From positions 103,013 through 110,658 of the forward strand of contig NZ_MOMC01000045.1 in assembly GCF_001983105.1 (NCBI RefSeq): 7,646 nucleotides of DNA, written 5' to 3'. Below, in pieces: positions 1 through 5,358 of the stretch. How positions within the stretch are numbered: position 1 is the first letter of the stretch; every line of letters starts with the position of its first letter. The notes under the pieces were generated by a model. The model was not told where the DNA came from and ran no database searches. It was given only the letters and a program-made list of their open reading frames with translations. The translations under genes were made by a program, and so were the position numbers. The stretch is from Pseudofrankia asymbiotica. Its GTDB lineage: Bacteria; Actinomycetota; Actinomycetes; Frankiales; Frankiaceae.

Positions 1-295
1 CCGCGTGGTCAAAGATCACCGGCACGCTCGCTCGACCGGGCGGCCATTCGAGGCAAACCCGCAGGTCGTAGTCGTCTCCGCCAAGCCATAGGTGGAGGCC
101 TTGCCCAAAATCGAGAGTGGTGTTGGGTGTGGCTGCGCAGACCAAGTGTTGATCTCTACCGCGCCAGGCCGCTTCTTCTCGATTGAAGAACACGGCGTTG
201 ACGGCGACGAGCCCGCCGGCAGCGGAGGCCACCAGGACAGTCGATGATCTGGTGGGATCTTCGGAGCTGGGACTCCGAAGATCCCACCAGATCAT
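1..295 (-). CDS. Unrecognised protein, 5' part only (runs off left edge)
   Basis: An open frame of 98 codons runs from ATG at 295 to the window edge with no stop. A TGA lies upstream in frame near 390, and no other ATG or GTG occurs between it and 295. After the first 20 codons the translation looks protein-like: a hydrophobic stretch (VLVASAAGGLVAVNAVFF), then a charged segment (NREEAAWRGRDQH), then an acidic/aromatic stretch (LHLWLGGDDYDLRV). Codon use is mostly G/C-ending but milder than in downstream genes. The first 17 codons fall inside the inverted repeat 244-295, so that start may be an artefact of the repeat. GTG at 232 is an alternative that would begin directly with the hydrophobic segment. 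The hydrophobic start suggests one membrane segment or a signal peptide. No family was recognised, and it could also be a fragment of a disrupted gene. Confidence 0.4.
   Translation of the reverse strand, partial: MIWWDLRSPSSEDPTRSSTVLVASAAGGLVAVNAVFFNREEAAWRGRDQHLVCAATPNTTLDFGQGLHLWLGGDDYDLRVCLEWPPGRASVPVIFDHA
244..295. repeat. Perfect 23-bp inverted repeat with 6-nt loop
   Basis: Positions 244-266 and 273-295 are exact reverse complements around the loop CTGGGA (267-272). The core GATCTGGTGGGATC has GATC at both ends. The stem is far longer than chance would give. There is no T tract on either side, so it is not a classical intrinsic terminator. It may be a REP/MITE-like element, a recombination site or a regulatory hairpin, and it overlaps the 5' end of the minus-strand frame ending at 295. 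Confidence 0.9.
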
Positions 296-306
296 GAACG
301 GCCCAG

Positions 307-323
307 TGATCTGGTGGGATCTT
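307..323 (+). repeat. Third copy of the inverted-repeat core
   Basis: TGATCTGGTGGGATCTT is identical to 245-261, the left arm of the upstream inverted repeat. It can pair with the right arm (278-294) across a 12-nt loop (295-306), so two mutually exclusive hairpins are possible. Six GATC sites therefore lie between 246 and 321. Confidence 0.85.
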
Positions 324-396
324 GGGTGCGGCCTGGCGCGCTGCTCCGGTTCTCCCGCCAGACGATCAGACAGAGAATCGATTTTCCGCTCTCAGG

Positions 397-417
397 CTGC
401 GAACCCGCAGTTCGCAG
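397..417. repeat. Small 8-bp hairpin (CTGCGAAC / GTTCGCAG)
   Basis: An exact 8-bp stem (397-404 and 410-417) with loop CCGCA lies just before the HNH-nuclease remnant. No T tract follows. A chance hairpin is possible at this base composition. Confidence 0.4.
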
Positions 418-423
418 TCGTCT

Positions 424-685
424 GCGTGGAGCGACAAATGAAGTCTTTGACCACAGCCCAGGACGGCGACTCCACCAACCCCAACGAGGCCTCTTCACCT
501 GGACCACCCCCTCCGGCCGCACCCACCACGCCGACAGCAATTCCAACGAGGAGGAGGCCCCTCTCCCGGAGGAAGACGGTCGGACCTGGACCATCAACTC
601 CGCCAGCACCCCACACGGCACCCAGACCACCACCCAGAACCCGCTGGGAAGCCGGTCTACGGCCGGCGACCCCTGCCCGTTCTAG
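424..685 (+). pseudogene. C-terminal remnant of an HNH/DUF222 (13E12-type) endonuclease, frameshifted
   Basis: The translation of 473-685 reads RLHQPQRGLFTWTTPSGRTH and later ends DPCPF before TAG at 683-685. This resembles the tail of actinobacterial DUF222-HNH proteins, where an HNH segment is followed by (W)RLHQP..G.FTWT.PSGR.Y and a variable end, often DPPPF. The matching upstream stretch, RQMKSLTTAQDG (about 433-468), lies in another frame. Restoring the expected GAC GGC TGG CGA at the junction needs four more bases, and a 4-nt deletion near 465 fits the frame change exactly. The HNH histidine pair expected before MKSL is gone (RQ is found instead), and the DUF222 domain and most of the HNH domain are absent. 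It cannot be a working nuclease. Such genes are multicopy in many actinobacteria, so it could be debris from recombination between copies. The family call rests on motif recall only. Confidence 0.5.
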
Positions 686-848
686 AACCCCAAGGACGCA
701 CGACCCCGGCACCCGGCCCACTGGCGCCACAGAGTGGAGCCCATCGGAAACGACCTCGCCGCCGCCACCCGGCGATGATCTCCGCCCCTCCGGCTGACGG
801 CTCCTGGCTGGCTTTCCCTGATCGGCGCTCGTCCGGCAATGACAGTTA

Positions 849-902
849 GAACGTGGACGGGCCGGCGGGTCTGTCGGAACGTGGACGGGCGGGCGGGTCT
901 GT
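849..902. repeat. Tandem duplication, 28-bp period, two copies
   Basis: Positions 849-874 and 877-902 match at 25 of 26 bases (C at 863, G at 891) and begin GAACGTGGACGGGC. TG-TCGG at 872-877 joins the copies. Both lie outside any supported gene. Two copies with no spacer diversity argue against CRISPR. A transposon-end or regulatory-site duplication is possible. Confidence 0.8.
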
Positions 903-1101
903 GGTTCTGGCGCCCGCCGGCCTGCGCACATCCCAATTCAATGGGGAGATCCCGGCTCCGCGAGCCTGGACCGCCGCTGCTTTCCGCGAAAGAGTACCGA
1001 CGTGCTGGATCCGGGAGATGTCGAAACCTACGAGCGTGGGTTGCATCGATCCGGAATGGACGGCGGCTCCCGCCCCGTGACCGGCGGTGTTACGTCTGCT
1101 G

Positions 1102-1130
1102 GTCCATGGACGGCCGGCCGATCCCATGGG
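1102..1130. repeat. Three adjacent short palindromes
   Basis: GTCCATGGAC (1102-1111), CGGCCGGCCG (1111-1120) and CCCATGGG (1123-1130) are each perfect palindromes within 29 bp. They lie about 40 bp past the stop of the minus-strand lipoprotein gene, so they could help end its transcription, but there is no U-tract equivalent. Composition makes chance palindromes common. Confidence 0.4.
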
Positions 1131-1171
1131 CGGACGGTGACGGCCCAACGCGTTCCGACGAAAATCGAAAA

Positions 1172-1570
1172 TCAGGTGCAGGCCTTCTGGAGCGCGGTTC
1201 CCGCGGTGATCAGCGGGGTGTTGTCGGGCATCTGTGGGGTGGTGGAGGTGGAACTGGCGAGGCCCTCGACGAACGTGCCCAGACCGTCCATCGCCTCGGC
1301 GACCCGCAGGCCGGCGCTCTTCACGTCGCCGCTCGCGCCGTTGGCGGTGGTCCGGATCTCGGCCGCCTGGTCGTGGTAGGTCTTCGCCATCGCGGTCGGA
1401 TCGCTGACCTGCGACATGCTGGTCGTGCTGAGATCCTGGATAGACTTCTGCATCGACGTGCAGGCAGCGGTGTTATCGCCGCCGCTCGAACAGGCCGCCG
1501 TCAGTCCGAAGAGTCCCGCGAGGGTTCCGACAGCGAATACCGTCGACAGGCGATGGGGCACCATGGGCAT
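1172..1570 (-). CDS. Small secreted lipoprotein, function unknown
   Basis: The product has 132 residues. It begins with a short basic N-terminus (MPMVPHR) and a hydrophobic stretch (about residues 8-26), ending in a lipobox LTAAC with the lipidated cysteine at 27. The product should be exported, acylated and anchored on the outer face of the cytoplasmic membrane. The mature part is polar and largely helix-prone (SMQKSIQDL, TAMAKTYHDQAAEIR, GLRVAEAMDGLGTFVEGLA). Cysteines at 37 and 131 could form a disulfide. The start at 1570 is preferred because AAGGAA lies about 7-8 nt upstream and the signal peptide begins there. The longer frame to 1687 adds an Arg-rich, non-signal-like extension. ATG at 1564 is a close alternative. 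The gene stands alone, with 324 bp between it and the next upstream gene. I recognise no named family. The lipoprotein call is strong and the role is unknown. Confidence 0.85.
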   Translation of the reverse strand: MPMVPHRLSTVFAVGTLAGLFGLTAACSSGGDNTAACTSMQKSIQDLSTTSMSQVSDPTAMAKTYHDQAAEIRTTANGASGDVKSAGLRVAEAMDGLGTFVEGLASSTSTTPQMPDNTPLITAGTALQKACT

Positions 1571-1894
1571 GCGACGTTTCCTTTTCTTTGCTTTGCGGAA
1601 GAATCTGCGCACACGGTACACCGCCCAAACCGGACCTCGTCGGCGGTGTCGCGCGCCGGTCGTGTGGCCAGTTCCGCGAAGAACCATCGATGACGTGGTA
1701 TTCCTGTGATGCGGGATGCGACCACGGGTCCGTCCGAGGGCAATCGACGCGACAAGTATGGCAATTAGGCATGACGCGAGGCTGGACGGCTGGCGGGGCT
1801 GAGCCTCGCGGCCGTTTGGTGCACGGTGGGCGCCGTGCTGGGGGAGTGGGCCGCGATGACCGCTGCCCCTTCGACCGTCAGCTCAGTGCGACCG
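1571..1894. other. Intergenic spacer between lipoprotein and DUF3237 genes
   Basis: No credible gene is seen in these 324 bp; open frames here have erratic composition. The promoter of the minus-strand lipoprotein gene should lie in the lower half, but no clear -10/-35 pair stands out. The upper half holds a hairpin (1775-1810) and one copy of a 17-bp duplication. Confidence 0.5.
1775..1810 (-). terminator. Possible hairpin terminator after the DUF3237 gene
   Basis: CGCGAGGCT (1775-1783) and AGCCTCGCG (1802-1810) form a perfect 9-bp stem with an 18-nt GC-rich loop, about 85 bp beyond the DUF3237 stop. No run of U follows in the minus-strand transcript. Actinobacterial terminators often lack one, so this is plausible but unproven. 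Confidence 0.3.
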
Positions 1895-1905
1895 TCAGCT
1901 CAGTG
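1872..1905. repeat. Perfect 17-bp tandem duplication over a stop codon
   Basis: CGACCGTCAGCTCAGTG occurs at 1872-1888 and again, without a gap, at 1889-1905. The right copy contains the last codons and TGA stop (1895-1897) of the minus-strand DUF3237 gene. The left copy repeats them downstream. It looks like a recent slippage or duplication event and does not change the protein. Confidence 0.9.
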
Positions 1906-2353
1906 CGAAGAAGCGGATGCAGACCATGCCGTCCTCACGGCGGGCCATGCCGATGAACACCGTGGAGGTCAGCCAGGTGTGCGCGGGGGCGTCCGTGCGG
2001 AACACCGGTGAGGTCCGGAAGTAGAAGTTGGCCTCGTTCAGCGGCTCGCCCGCCCGCAGCCGCTCCATCGCCTCGGGACCGACATACCCGATGCCCCGGT
2101 TGTGGACGTCGATGATTCCGCCGTCGTCCGCGCGCAGCAGGTAACGGGCATCCAGCGTCGTCTCCCCGCGCCGCGTGGCCGCCCAGTCCCCGCCATACGG
2201 GAGGACCTCACCGTTCAGCCGTGGGCCAGTGACCACACCGCCGGTGATGGGGATGAACCGCAGCTCCTCCGGCTCGCGGGTGACCTGTACCGGCTCGGCA
2301 ATCCTGACCTGCGCCTCGAAGGCGAAGGCCAGCTCTGGCTCAAGTAACCGCAC
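1895..2353 (-). CDS. DUF3237 (UPF0311) family protein
   Basis: The 152-residue product matches the small cytoplasmic DUF3237 family (usually about 150 residues, biochemical role unknown) along its whole length. Hallmarks are an N-terminal LLEPELAFAFEAQV, then REPEELRFIPITGG (26-39), VVTGPRLNGEVLPYGGDW (40-57), LDARYLLRADDG (67-78), IDVHNRG (81-87), NFYFRTSPVF in the C-terminal third, and a closing IRFFALS. The start was set at GTG 2353 because GAGGAG (2362-2367) lies 8 nt upstream and the family motif begins at once. The in-frame ATGs at 2371/2374 would put that Shine-Dalgarno sequence inside the coding region. The expected GGGDW is YGGDW here, a mild change. The gene is divergent from the membrane protein at 2672 and appears intact. 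No pathway can be read from its neighbours. Confidence 0.92.
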   Translation of the reverse strand: MRLLEPELAFAFEAQVRIAEPVQVTREPEELRFIPITGGVVTGPRLNGEVLPYGGDWAATRRGETTLDARYLLRADDGGIIDVHNRGIGYVGPEAMERLRAGEPLNEANFYFRTSPVFRTDAPAHTWLTSTVFIGMARREDGMVCIRFFALS

Positions 2354-2361
2354 AGCGACAG

Positions 2362-2367
2362 CTCCTC
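2362..2367 (-). promoter_or_regulatory. Shine-Dalgarno that sets the DUF3237 start
   Basis: On the minus strand the sequence reads GAGGAG, then 8 nt, then GTG at 2353. It decides the start in favour of 2353 over the upstream ATG pair at 2371/2374. Confidence 0.7.
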
Positions 2368-2396
2368 TCATCACCGGACGATCGGCCAGGCGGCAG

Positions 2397-2432
2397 CCAC
2401 GTCCGCGGCCACGTCCACGTCCACGTCCACGT
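2397..2432. repeat. CCACGT hexamer tandem repeat
   Basis: Four perfect CCACGT units run from 2409 to 2432, with a detached copy at 2397-2402 joined by CCGCGG. The array lies 44-79 bp upstream of the DUF3237 start. It is simple-sequence DNA that may vary in copy number by slippage. Each unit carries ACGT, a common protein-binding palindrome, but no binding role is shown. Confidence 0.85.
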
Positions 2433-2671
2433 CCGCCGTGCGCTCGCGCGCCTCATGCGCACTTTCTAGCCCAGCCTGGTCGCCTGACGTCGAGGAGAAT
2501 GGCGAGGCCTCGCGGGCAACCTCTCCGCGCGACCTCGATCTGGGCAGGGGAGCCCACCGAAGTACCAGTGATCACAACCAGATTCGCGCCCTGGCTGGGA
2601 TCGCCGGCCGCGGGACAGCCCGGCCGTGGGACGGGGTTTGTTGACGCTCGGCACCGGAAACGATCCGCACC

Positions 2672-3376
2672 GTGCCAGAGCCGTCCGTGCCCGCGACGCC
2701 CGCGATGCCACCCACGCCTTTGTTCTCGGCGCCTGCTCCACCCCTGACGGCGGGCACGGTGGTGCGTAGGTCGCCCGACGCCGACCGTTCCTGGCGCCGC
2801 CGGGTGCGGATCGGGGGCGCGATCCTGGTCGTCCTCGCTTTCCTGCAGGTCACCGCCGTAGCGCTGGGCGTTGTCAGGCCTGGGGTGCTCGTCGCCATTC
2901 CCGAATTGATGGCGATCGTCGCGCTTGCCTGGCGGACGCGGCGGAGGGAACGTCGCGAGGAGCTGGCCCTGCGGGACGGCGCGCTCGTGCACGGTGATCC
3001 GGCTGAGCCCCGGCTGGTGATTCCGGTCGGCGACATCCGCCAGCTCGCGCTCCTCAGGCTCGCCCAGCACGGGCGCGGCCCCGAGCCCGGCCTCCTCGTC
3101 GTCGAACGAGGCTCGGGCGCGACGCCAGGCTGGGTTCGAGCGGATGCCTGGGAGGAGGACAGGCTCGCGGATCTGCTCCGCCGTACCGGCGCTCCCGTGC
3201 GACGCCTCGAGGAACCGATGACATCCGCCAGTGCCGCGGTGCGCTTTTCTGGGCTGCGGCTGCCCCTGGCGGTCAGCGACCCGGGGTTGGCCATGGCCAT
3301 TCGCAACAGCGTCGCCTTCGGCGTCATCTACATGTCCACCCAGCTGTCCGCCGCCGCGCTGGACGCGATCCTCTGA
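2672..3376 (+). CDS. Two-TM membrane protein with possible PH-like domain
   Basis: The product has 234 residues. Residues 1-38 are Pro/Ala-rich and probably disordered. They are followed by basic RRRVR and two hydrophobic segments (about 48-68 and 71-87), then a strongly basic stop-transfer stretch (RTRRRERREEL). The remainder should be mainly cytoplasmic. Residues 97-180 have alternating hydrophobic and charged strands (LALRDGALVHG, RLVIPVGDIRQL, GLLVVERG) ending in a helix (DRLADLLRRTGAPV). That layout resembles small bacterial PH-domain membrane proteins of actinobacteria. The PH assignment is inference from pattern, not from a decisive motif. Residues 185-234 are unassigned. GTG at 2672 is the longest sensible start, but its Shine-Dalgarno is weak and far (GGAA about 13 nt upstream). 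ATG at 2705 is an alternative. The gene ends 33 bp before the TetR remnant on the other strand. Regular codon bias supports a real gene. Confidence 0.72.
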   Translation: MPEPSVPATPAMPPTPLFSAPAPPLTAGTVVRRSPDADRSWRRRVRIGGAILVVLAFLQVTAVALGVVRPGVLVAIPELMAIVALAWRTRRRERREELALRDGALVHGDPAEPRLVIPVGDIRQLALLRLAQHGRGPEPGLLVVERGSGATPGWVRADAWEEDRLADLLRRTGAPVRRLEEPMTSASAAVRFSGLRLPLAVSDPGLAMAIRNSVAFGVIYMSTQLSAAALDAIL

Positions 3377-3409
3377 CGATCTCGTTGGCCCAGCGGGTAG
3401 CCGTCCGTG

Positions 3410-3650
3410 TCAGGTGGCCGTCGGGGTCCGCGCGCCGAAGGCGTGCAGGAATGTGTCGACGGCCGTCCGCGCGATGGTCCGTTTCTCGTCGTCGGGGATG
3501 GCGCGGGTGCCGAACCGGCCCCGGGCCTCCAGTGAGCCGGTCAGCAGGGCGGCGAGCTGCTCGGCCGCTATGGCCGGATCCGCCGTCCGCAGCTGGCCGG
3601 CCAGGGCCAGGCGGGCCAGCCGGTCGGCCAGCGCCTCGGTGACCGGGCTC
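3410..3650 (-). pseudogene. TetR-family regulator, C-terminal ligand-domain fragment
   Basis: Reading the minus strand from about 3650 to TGA at 3410 gives about 79 residues: PVTEALADRLARLALAGQLR, then DPAIAAEQLAALL, and a final AVDTFLHAFGA. This pattern is typical of the C-terminal effector domain of AefR-like TetR regulators. The N-terminal helix-turn-helix, about 110 residues, is missing. Upstream of about 3650 the frame stays open, but it is only antisense of the MFS gene. Such a regulator would normally repress the divergent transporter and respond to its substrate. Without a DNA-binding domain, start codon or promoter, this copy cannot. The assignment rests on motif pattern and on the matching truncation of the neighbouring transporter. 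Confidence 0.7.
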
Positions 3651-3655
3651 GCCTG
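3638..3655. other. Deletion scar joining tetR and MFS gene bodies
   Basis: On the minus strand TetR homology can be followed to about 3648 (SPVTEAL). On the plus strand MFS homology begins at about 3644 (TGLAWN). The few bases that fit both are the likely breakpoint. Everything normally between two divergent starts is absent. Confidence 0.65.
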
Positions 3656-4811
3656 GAACGTCGGCAGTCTGATCGTCTTCCGGGTGTTCCAGGGACTCGC
3701 CGCCGGCGTCCTCGACCCGCTGGTGCTGACGCTGCTGGCCCGTGCCGCCGGTCCTGGCCGGGCGGGGCGGGTCATGGGGTTGATGGGCATGGTGCTGTCG
3801 GCCGGTCCGGTGCTCGGCCTGATCCTCGGCGGGATCATCCTGGAGAGCTTCTCCTGGCGGTGGATGTTCCTCATCAACCTCCCCATCGGGGTGGTCGCGT
3901 TGCTCGGCGCCGTACGGGTGGTGCCGGCCGACCCGCCGCGCGCCCCGGGCAACGGCACCCGCCTCGACGTCGTCGGCGTCGGCCTGCTCGGCCCGGGATT
4001 CGCGGCCATGGTGCTGGCCCTCACGCAGGCCGCCGACCGTTCCGCCGTCGTGGCCTGGCAGGTGCTCGTCCCCGTCGCCCTCGCCGCCGCGCTGCTCGCC
4101 GGATATGGGCTGCACGCCCTGCGGGGAGCCGCCGCCCGGCGACGCACGCCGCCGCTGATCGACCTGCGGCTGTTCGGCAGCGCCGGGTTCTCCGCGAGCG
4201 TCGGCATCATGACCCTGGTCGGACTGTCGATGTTCGCGACGCTCTTCGTGCTGCCGCTGTACTACCAGCAGGAGCACGGGCGGGGCACGCTCGCGTCCGG
4301 GCTGCTGGTGGCGCCGTTCGCCCTGGCCGCCGTCATCGCCATGCCGCTGTCCGGCCGGCTCTCGGACCGGTTCGGAGCCCGGTCCCTCGTCCGGGGCGGC
4401 GCGGTCGTCGCCCTGCTCGCGGAGCTCGGGTTCACCCGGATCAGCGGGCAGACCAGCGAGGTGTGGCCGGCGCTCGCCGCGTTCGCCCTCGGCGCCGGCC
4501 TCAGCTTCGTCGGAGCGCCGACGATGGGATCGATGTACCGGACGCTGCCCGCCGCGGCGGTGCCGCAGGGCAGCTCGGTGCTCTACATCCTCAACCAGCT
4601 CGGCGCGGCGATCGGCGTCGCCGTCGTCACCCTCATCCTCACCACTGTCGGGAACGACGGCGCGGAGCCTGTGGCCGGCTTCCACGGGGTGTACTGGTTC
4701 GCGATGGCCGCGCTCGCGGTCGTCCTGGCCGCGAGCGTCCTCCTGCCGCGACGCGAGCCGAGCCCGGTCAGCGCGCCCACGCCCGCCGCCGCGACAGGAG
4801 AAAGCGGATGA
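3641..4811 (+). pseudogene. DHA2-type (EmrB/QacA) MFS efflux transporter, 5'-truncated
   Basis: From about 3645 the plus frame is a clear 14-TM drug:H+ antiporter of the major facilitator superfamily. It starts abruptly at GLAWNVGSLIVFRVFQGLAA, which corresponds to the third-to-fourth helix. About 385 residues with about 11 hydrophobic helices remain. Hallmarks include GPVLGLILGG (motif C-like), SWRWMFLINLPIG, a second-half motif A-like GRLSDRFGAR, and the C-terminal LGAAIGVAVVTL. TM1-3 and the first motif A, roughly 100 residues, are missing. The frame is open back to 3231, but that part is antisense of tetR plus the end of the previous gene. No Shine-Dalgarno precedes the in-frame GTG at 3639. 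The remaining body has no frameshift, so the loss may be recent. Its stop overlaps the next start (ATGA), which implies an operon with the dehydrogenase. A functional short form is unlikely. Confidence 0.88.
4796..4800 (+). promoter_or_regulatory. Shine-Dalgarno of the dehydrogenase gene
   Basis: AGGAG lies 7 nt before ATG at 4808, inside the last codons of the MFS gene. The start overlaps the MFS stop as ATGA, a layout typical of translational coupling. Confidence 0.7.
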
Positions 4812-5269
4812 GAACCATCGTGATAACCGGTGGGCGCCGACGGGATAGGGCGGGGCCTCGCCGCCGCGCTGCTCGGCCGCGGCGACCGGGTCGTGGTCGT
4901 GGGCCGTGACGCGGACAAGGGCCGGCCTTTCTCGACACCGCCCGGCGGGACGGGGCCGAAGGGAGGGCCTCGTTCATCCGGGCGGAGCTGAGCCTCGTCA
5001 GCGAGAACGAGAACGTCCTGGCGCGGCTGCGGGAGCGGTTCGACGCGCTGGACGTGCTGGTGCTCGGCGCGCGGCACTACCGTTCGGTGCGCCGGGAGAC
5101 CGCGGAGGGGCTCGAGGAGAACTTCGCGCTGTTCTACCTGAGCAGGTTCGTCCTCAGCCATGGGCTTGTCGACCTGCTGGAGAAGGGCGCGAACCCGGTC
5201 ATCGTGAACATCGCCGGACCGGGAGCGGACCTGTCCGTCGTTCGCTGGGATGACCTGGAACTGAGACGG
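4808..5269 (+). pseudogene. Short-chain dehydrogenase/reductase, frameshifted and truncated
   Basis: The N-terminus MRTIVITGG is the first strand and glycine motif of an NAD(P)-binding Rossmann fold. At the G run 4832-4834 the match jumps to the +1 frame (ADGIGRGLAAALLGRG then DRVVVVGRDADKGR) as if one G were inserted. Near 4922-4927 it jumps back (FLDTARRDGAEGRASFIRAE) as if one G were lost from CGGGCC. A TGA at 4907-4909 lies between, so the shifts do not rescue each other. The original frame then runs through LDVLVLGARHYRS, NFALFYLSRFVLSHGL and VIVNIAGPGADLS to about 5269, where homology stops. The YxxxK catalytic pair and the C-terminal third are gone. As an SDR it would have reduced or oxidised a small molecule, perhaps one linked to the adjoining transporter. 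This copy cannot be active. ATG 4808 is well supported by AGGAG and the ATGA overlap. Confidence 0.82.
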
Positions 5270-5358
5270 GCCTACCAGCAGCCGCGGCCGCGCGTCGACC
5301 GTCGTCAGATCGTGTTCAGGGGCACGAAGCCGGTCTCGCCGCCGTTCCCCGGCCGCGG

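Larger units (their letters stand above)
686..1171. other. 486 bp without a convincing gene
   Basis: Frames are open on both strands, but their translations are rich in R, P, A and G with no domain pattern, as expected of GC-rich noncoding DNA. Recognisable structure is limited to a 28-bp tandem duplication (849-902) and three adjacent palindromes (1102-1130). It lies between the nuclease remnant and the 3' end of the lipoprotein gene, and may be old mobile-element debris. Confidence 0.5.
2354..2671. other. Divergent intergenic region with hexamer repeat
   Basis: About 318 bp separate the divergent DUF3237 and membrane-protein starts. Apart from the Shine-Dalgarno at 2362-2367 and the CCACGT repeats, nothing gene-like stands out. 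TTGACG at 2641-2646 resembles a -35 box for the plus-strand gene, but no matching -10 follows at the right spacing, so no promoter is called. Confidence 0.45.

Noticed and set aside
183..797. 204-codon open frame on the plus strand across the left region
   Set aside because: It crosses the inverted repeat and then reads as P/T/R-rich low complexity. Only a short part (about 433-468) matches the nuclease remnant before the frame changes.
849..902. Possible CRISPR repeats
   Set aside because: Only two copies, spaced by 2 nt, with no spacers and no cas genes.
839..1693. 284-codon open frame on the plus strand
   Set aside because: It is antisense to the clear lipoprotein gene and has no domain pattern. 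Its length follows from high GC.
2641..2669. Promoter with TTGACG as -35 for the two-TM gene
   Set aside because: No acceptable -10 at 16-19 nt, and the implied transcription start would fall inside the gene.
2453..3327. Long overlapping open frames on the minus strand opposite the two-TM protein
   Set aside because: Arg/Ser/Pro-rich translations without membrane or domain logic; the plus-strand frame has the coherent topology.
3231..3640. N-terminal 136 residues of the long plus frame as a genuine part of the MFS protein
   Set aside because: This segment is the out-of-frame end of the preceding gene followed by antisense of the TetR fragment; it lacks membrane helices and MFS motifs.
3324..4685. 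453-codon open frame on the minus strand
   Set aside because: It is a low-complexity antisense shadow (GE, RR, DD repeats) of the MFS transporter.
5262..5358. Shared bidirectional terminator between the SDR remnant and the phosphatase gene
   Set aside because: Only imperfect GC-rich complementarity is present (around 5347-5380), with no clean stem and no T tract.
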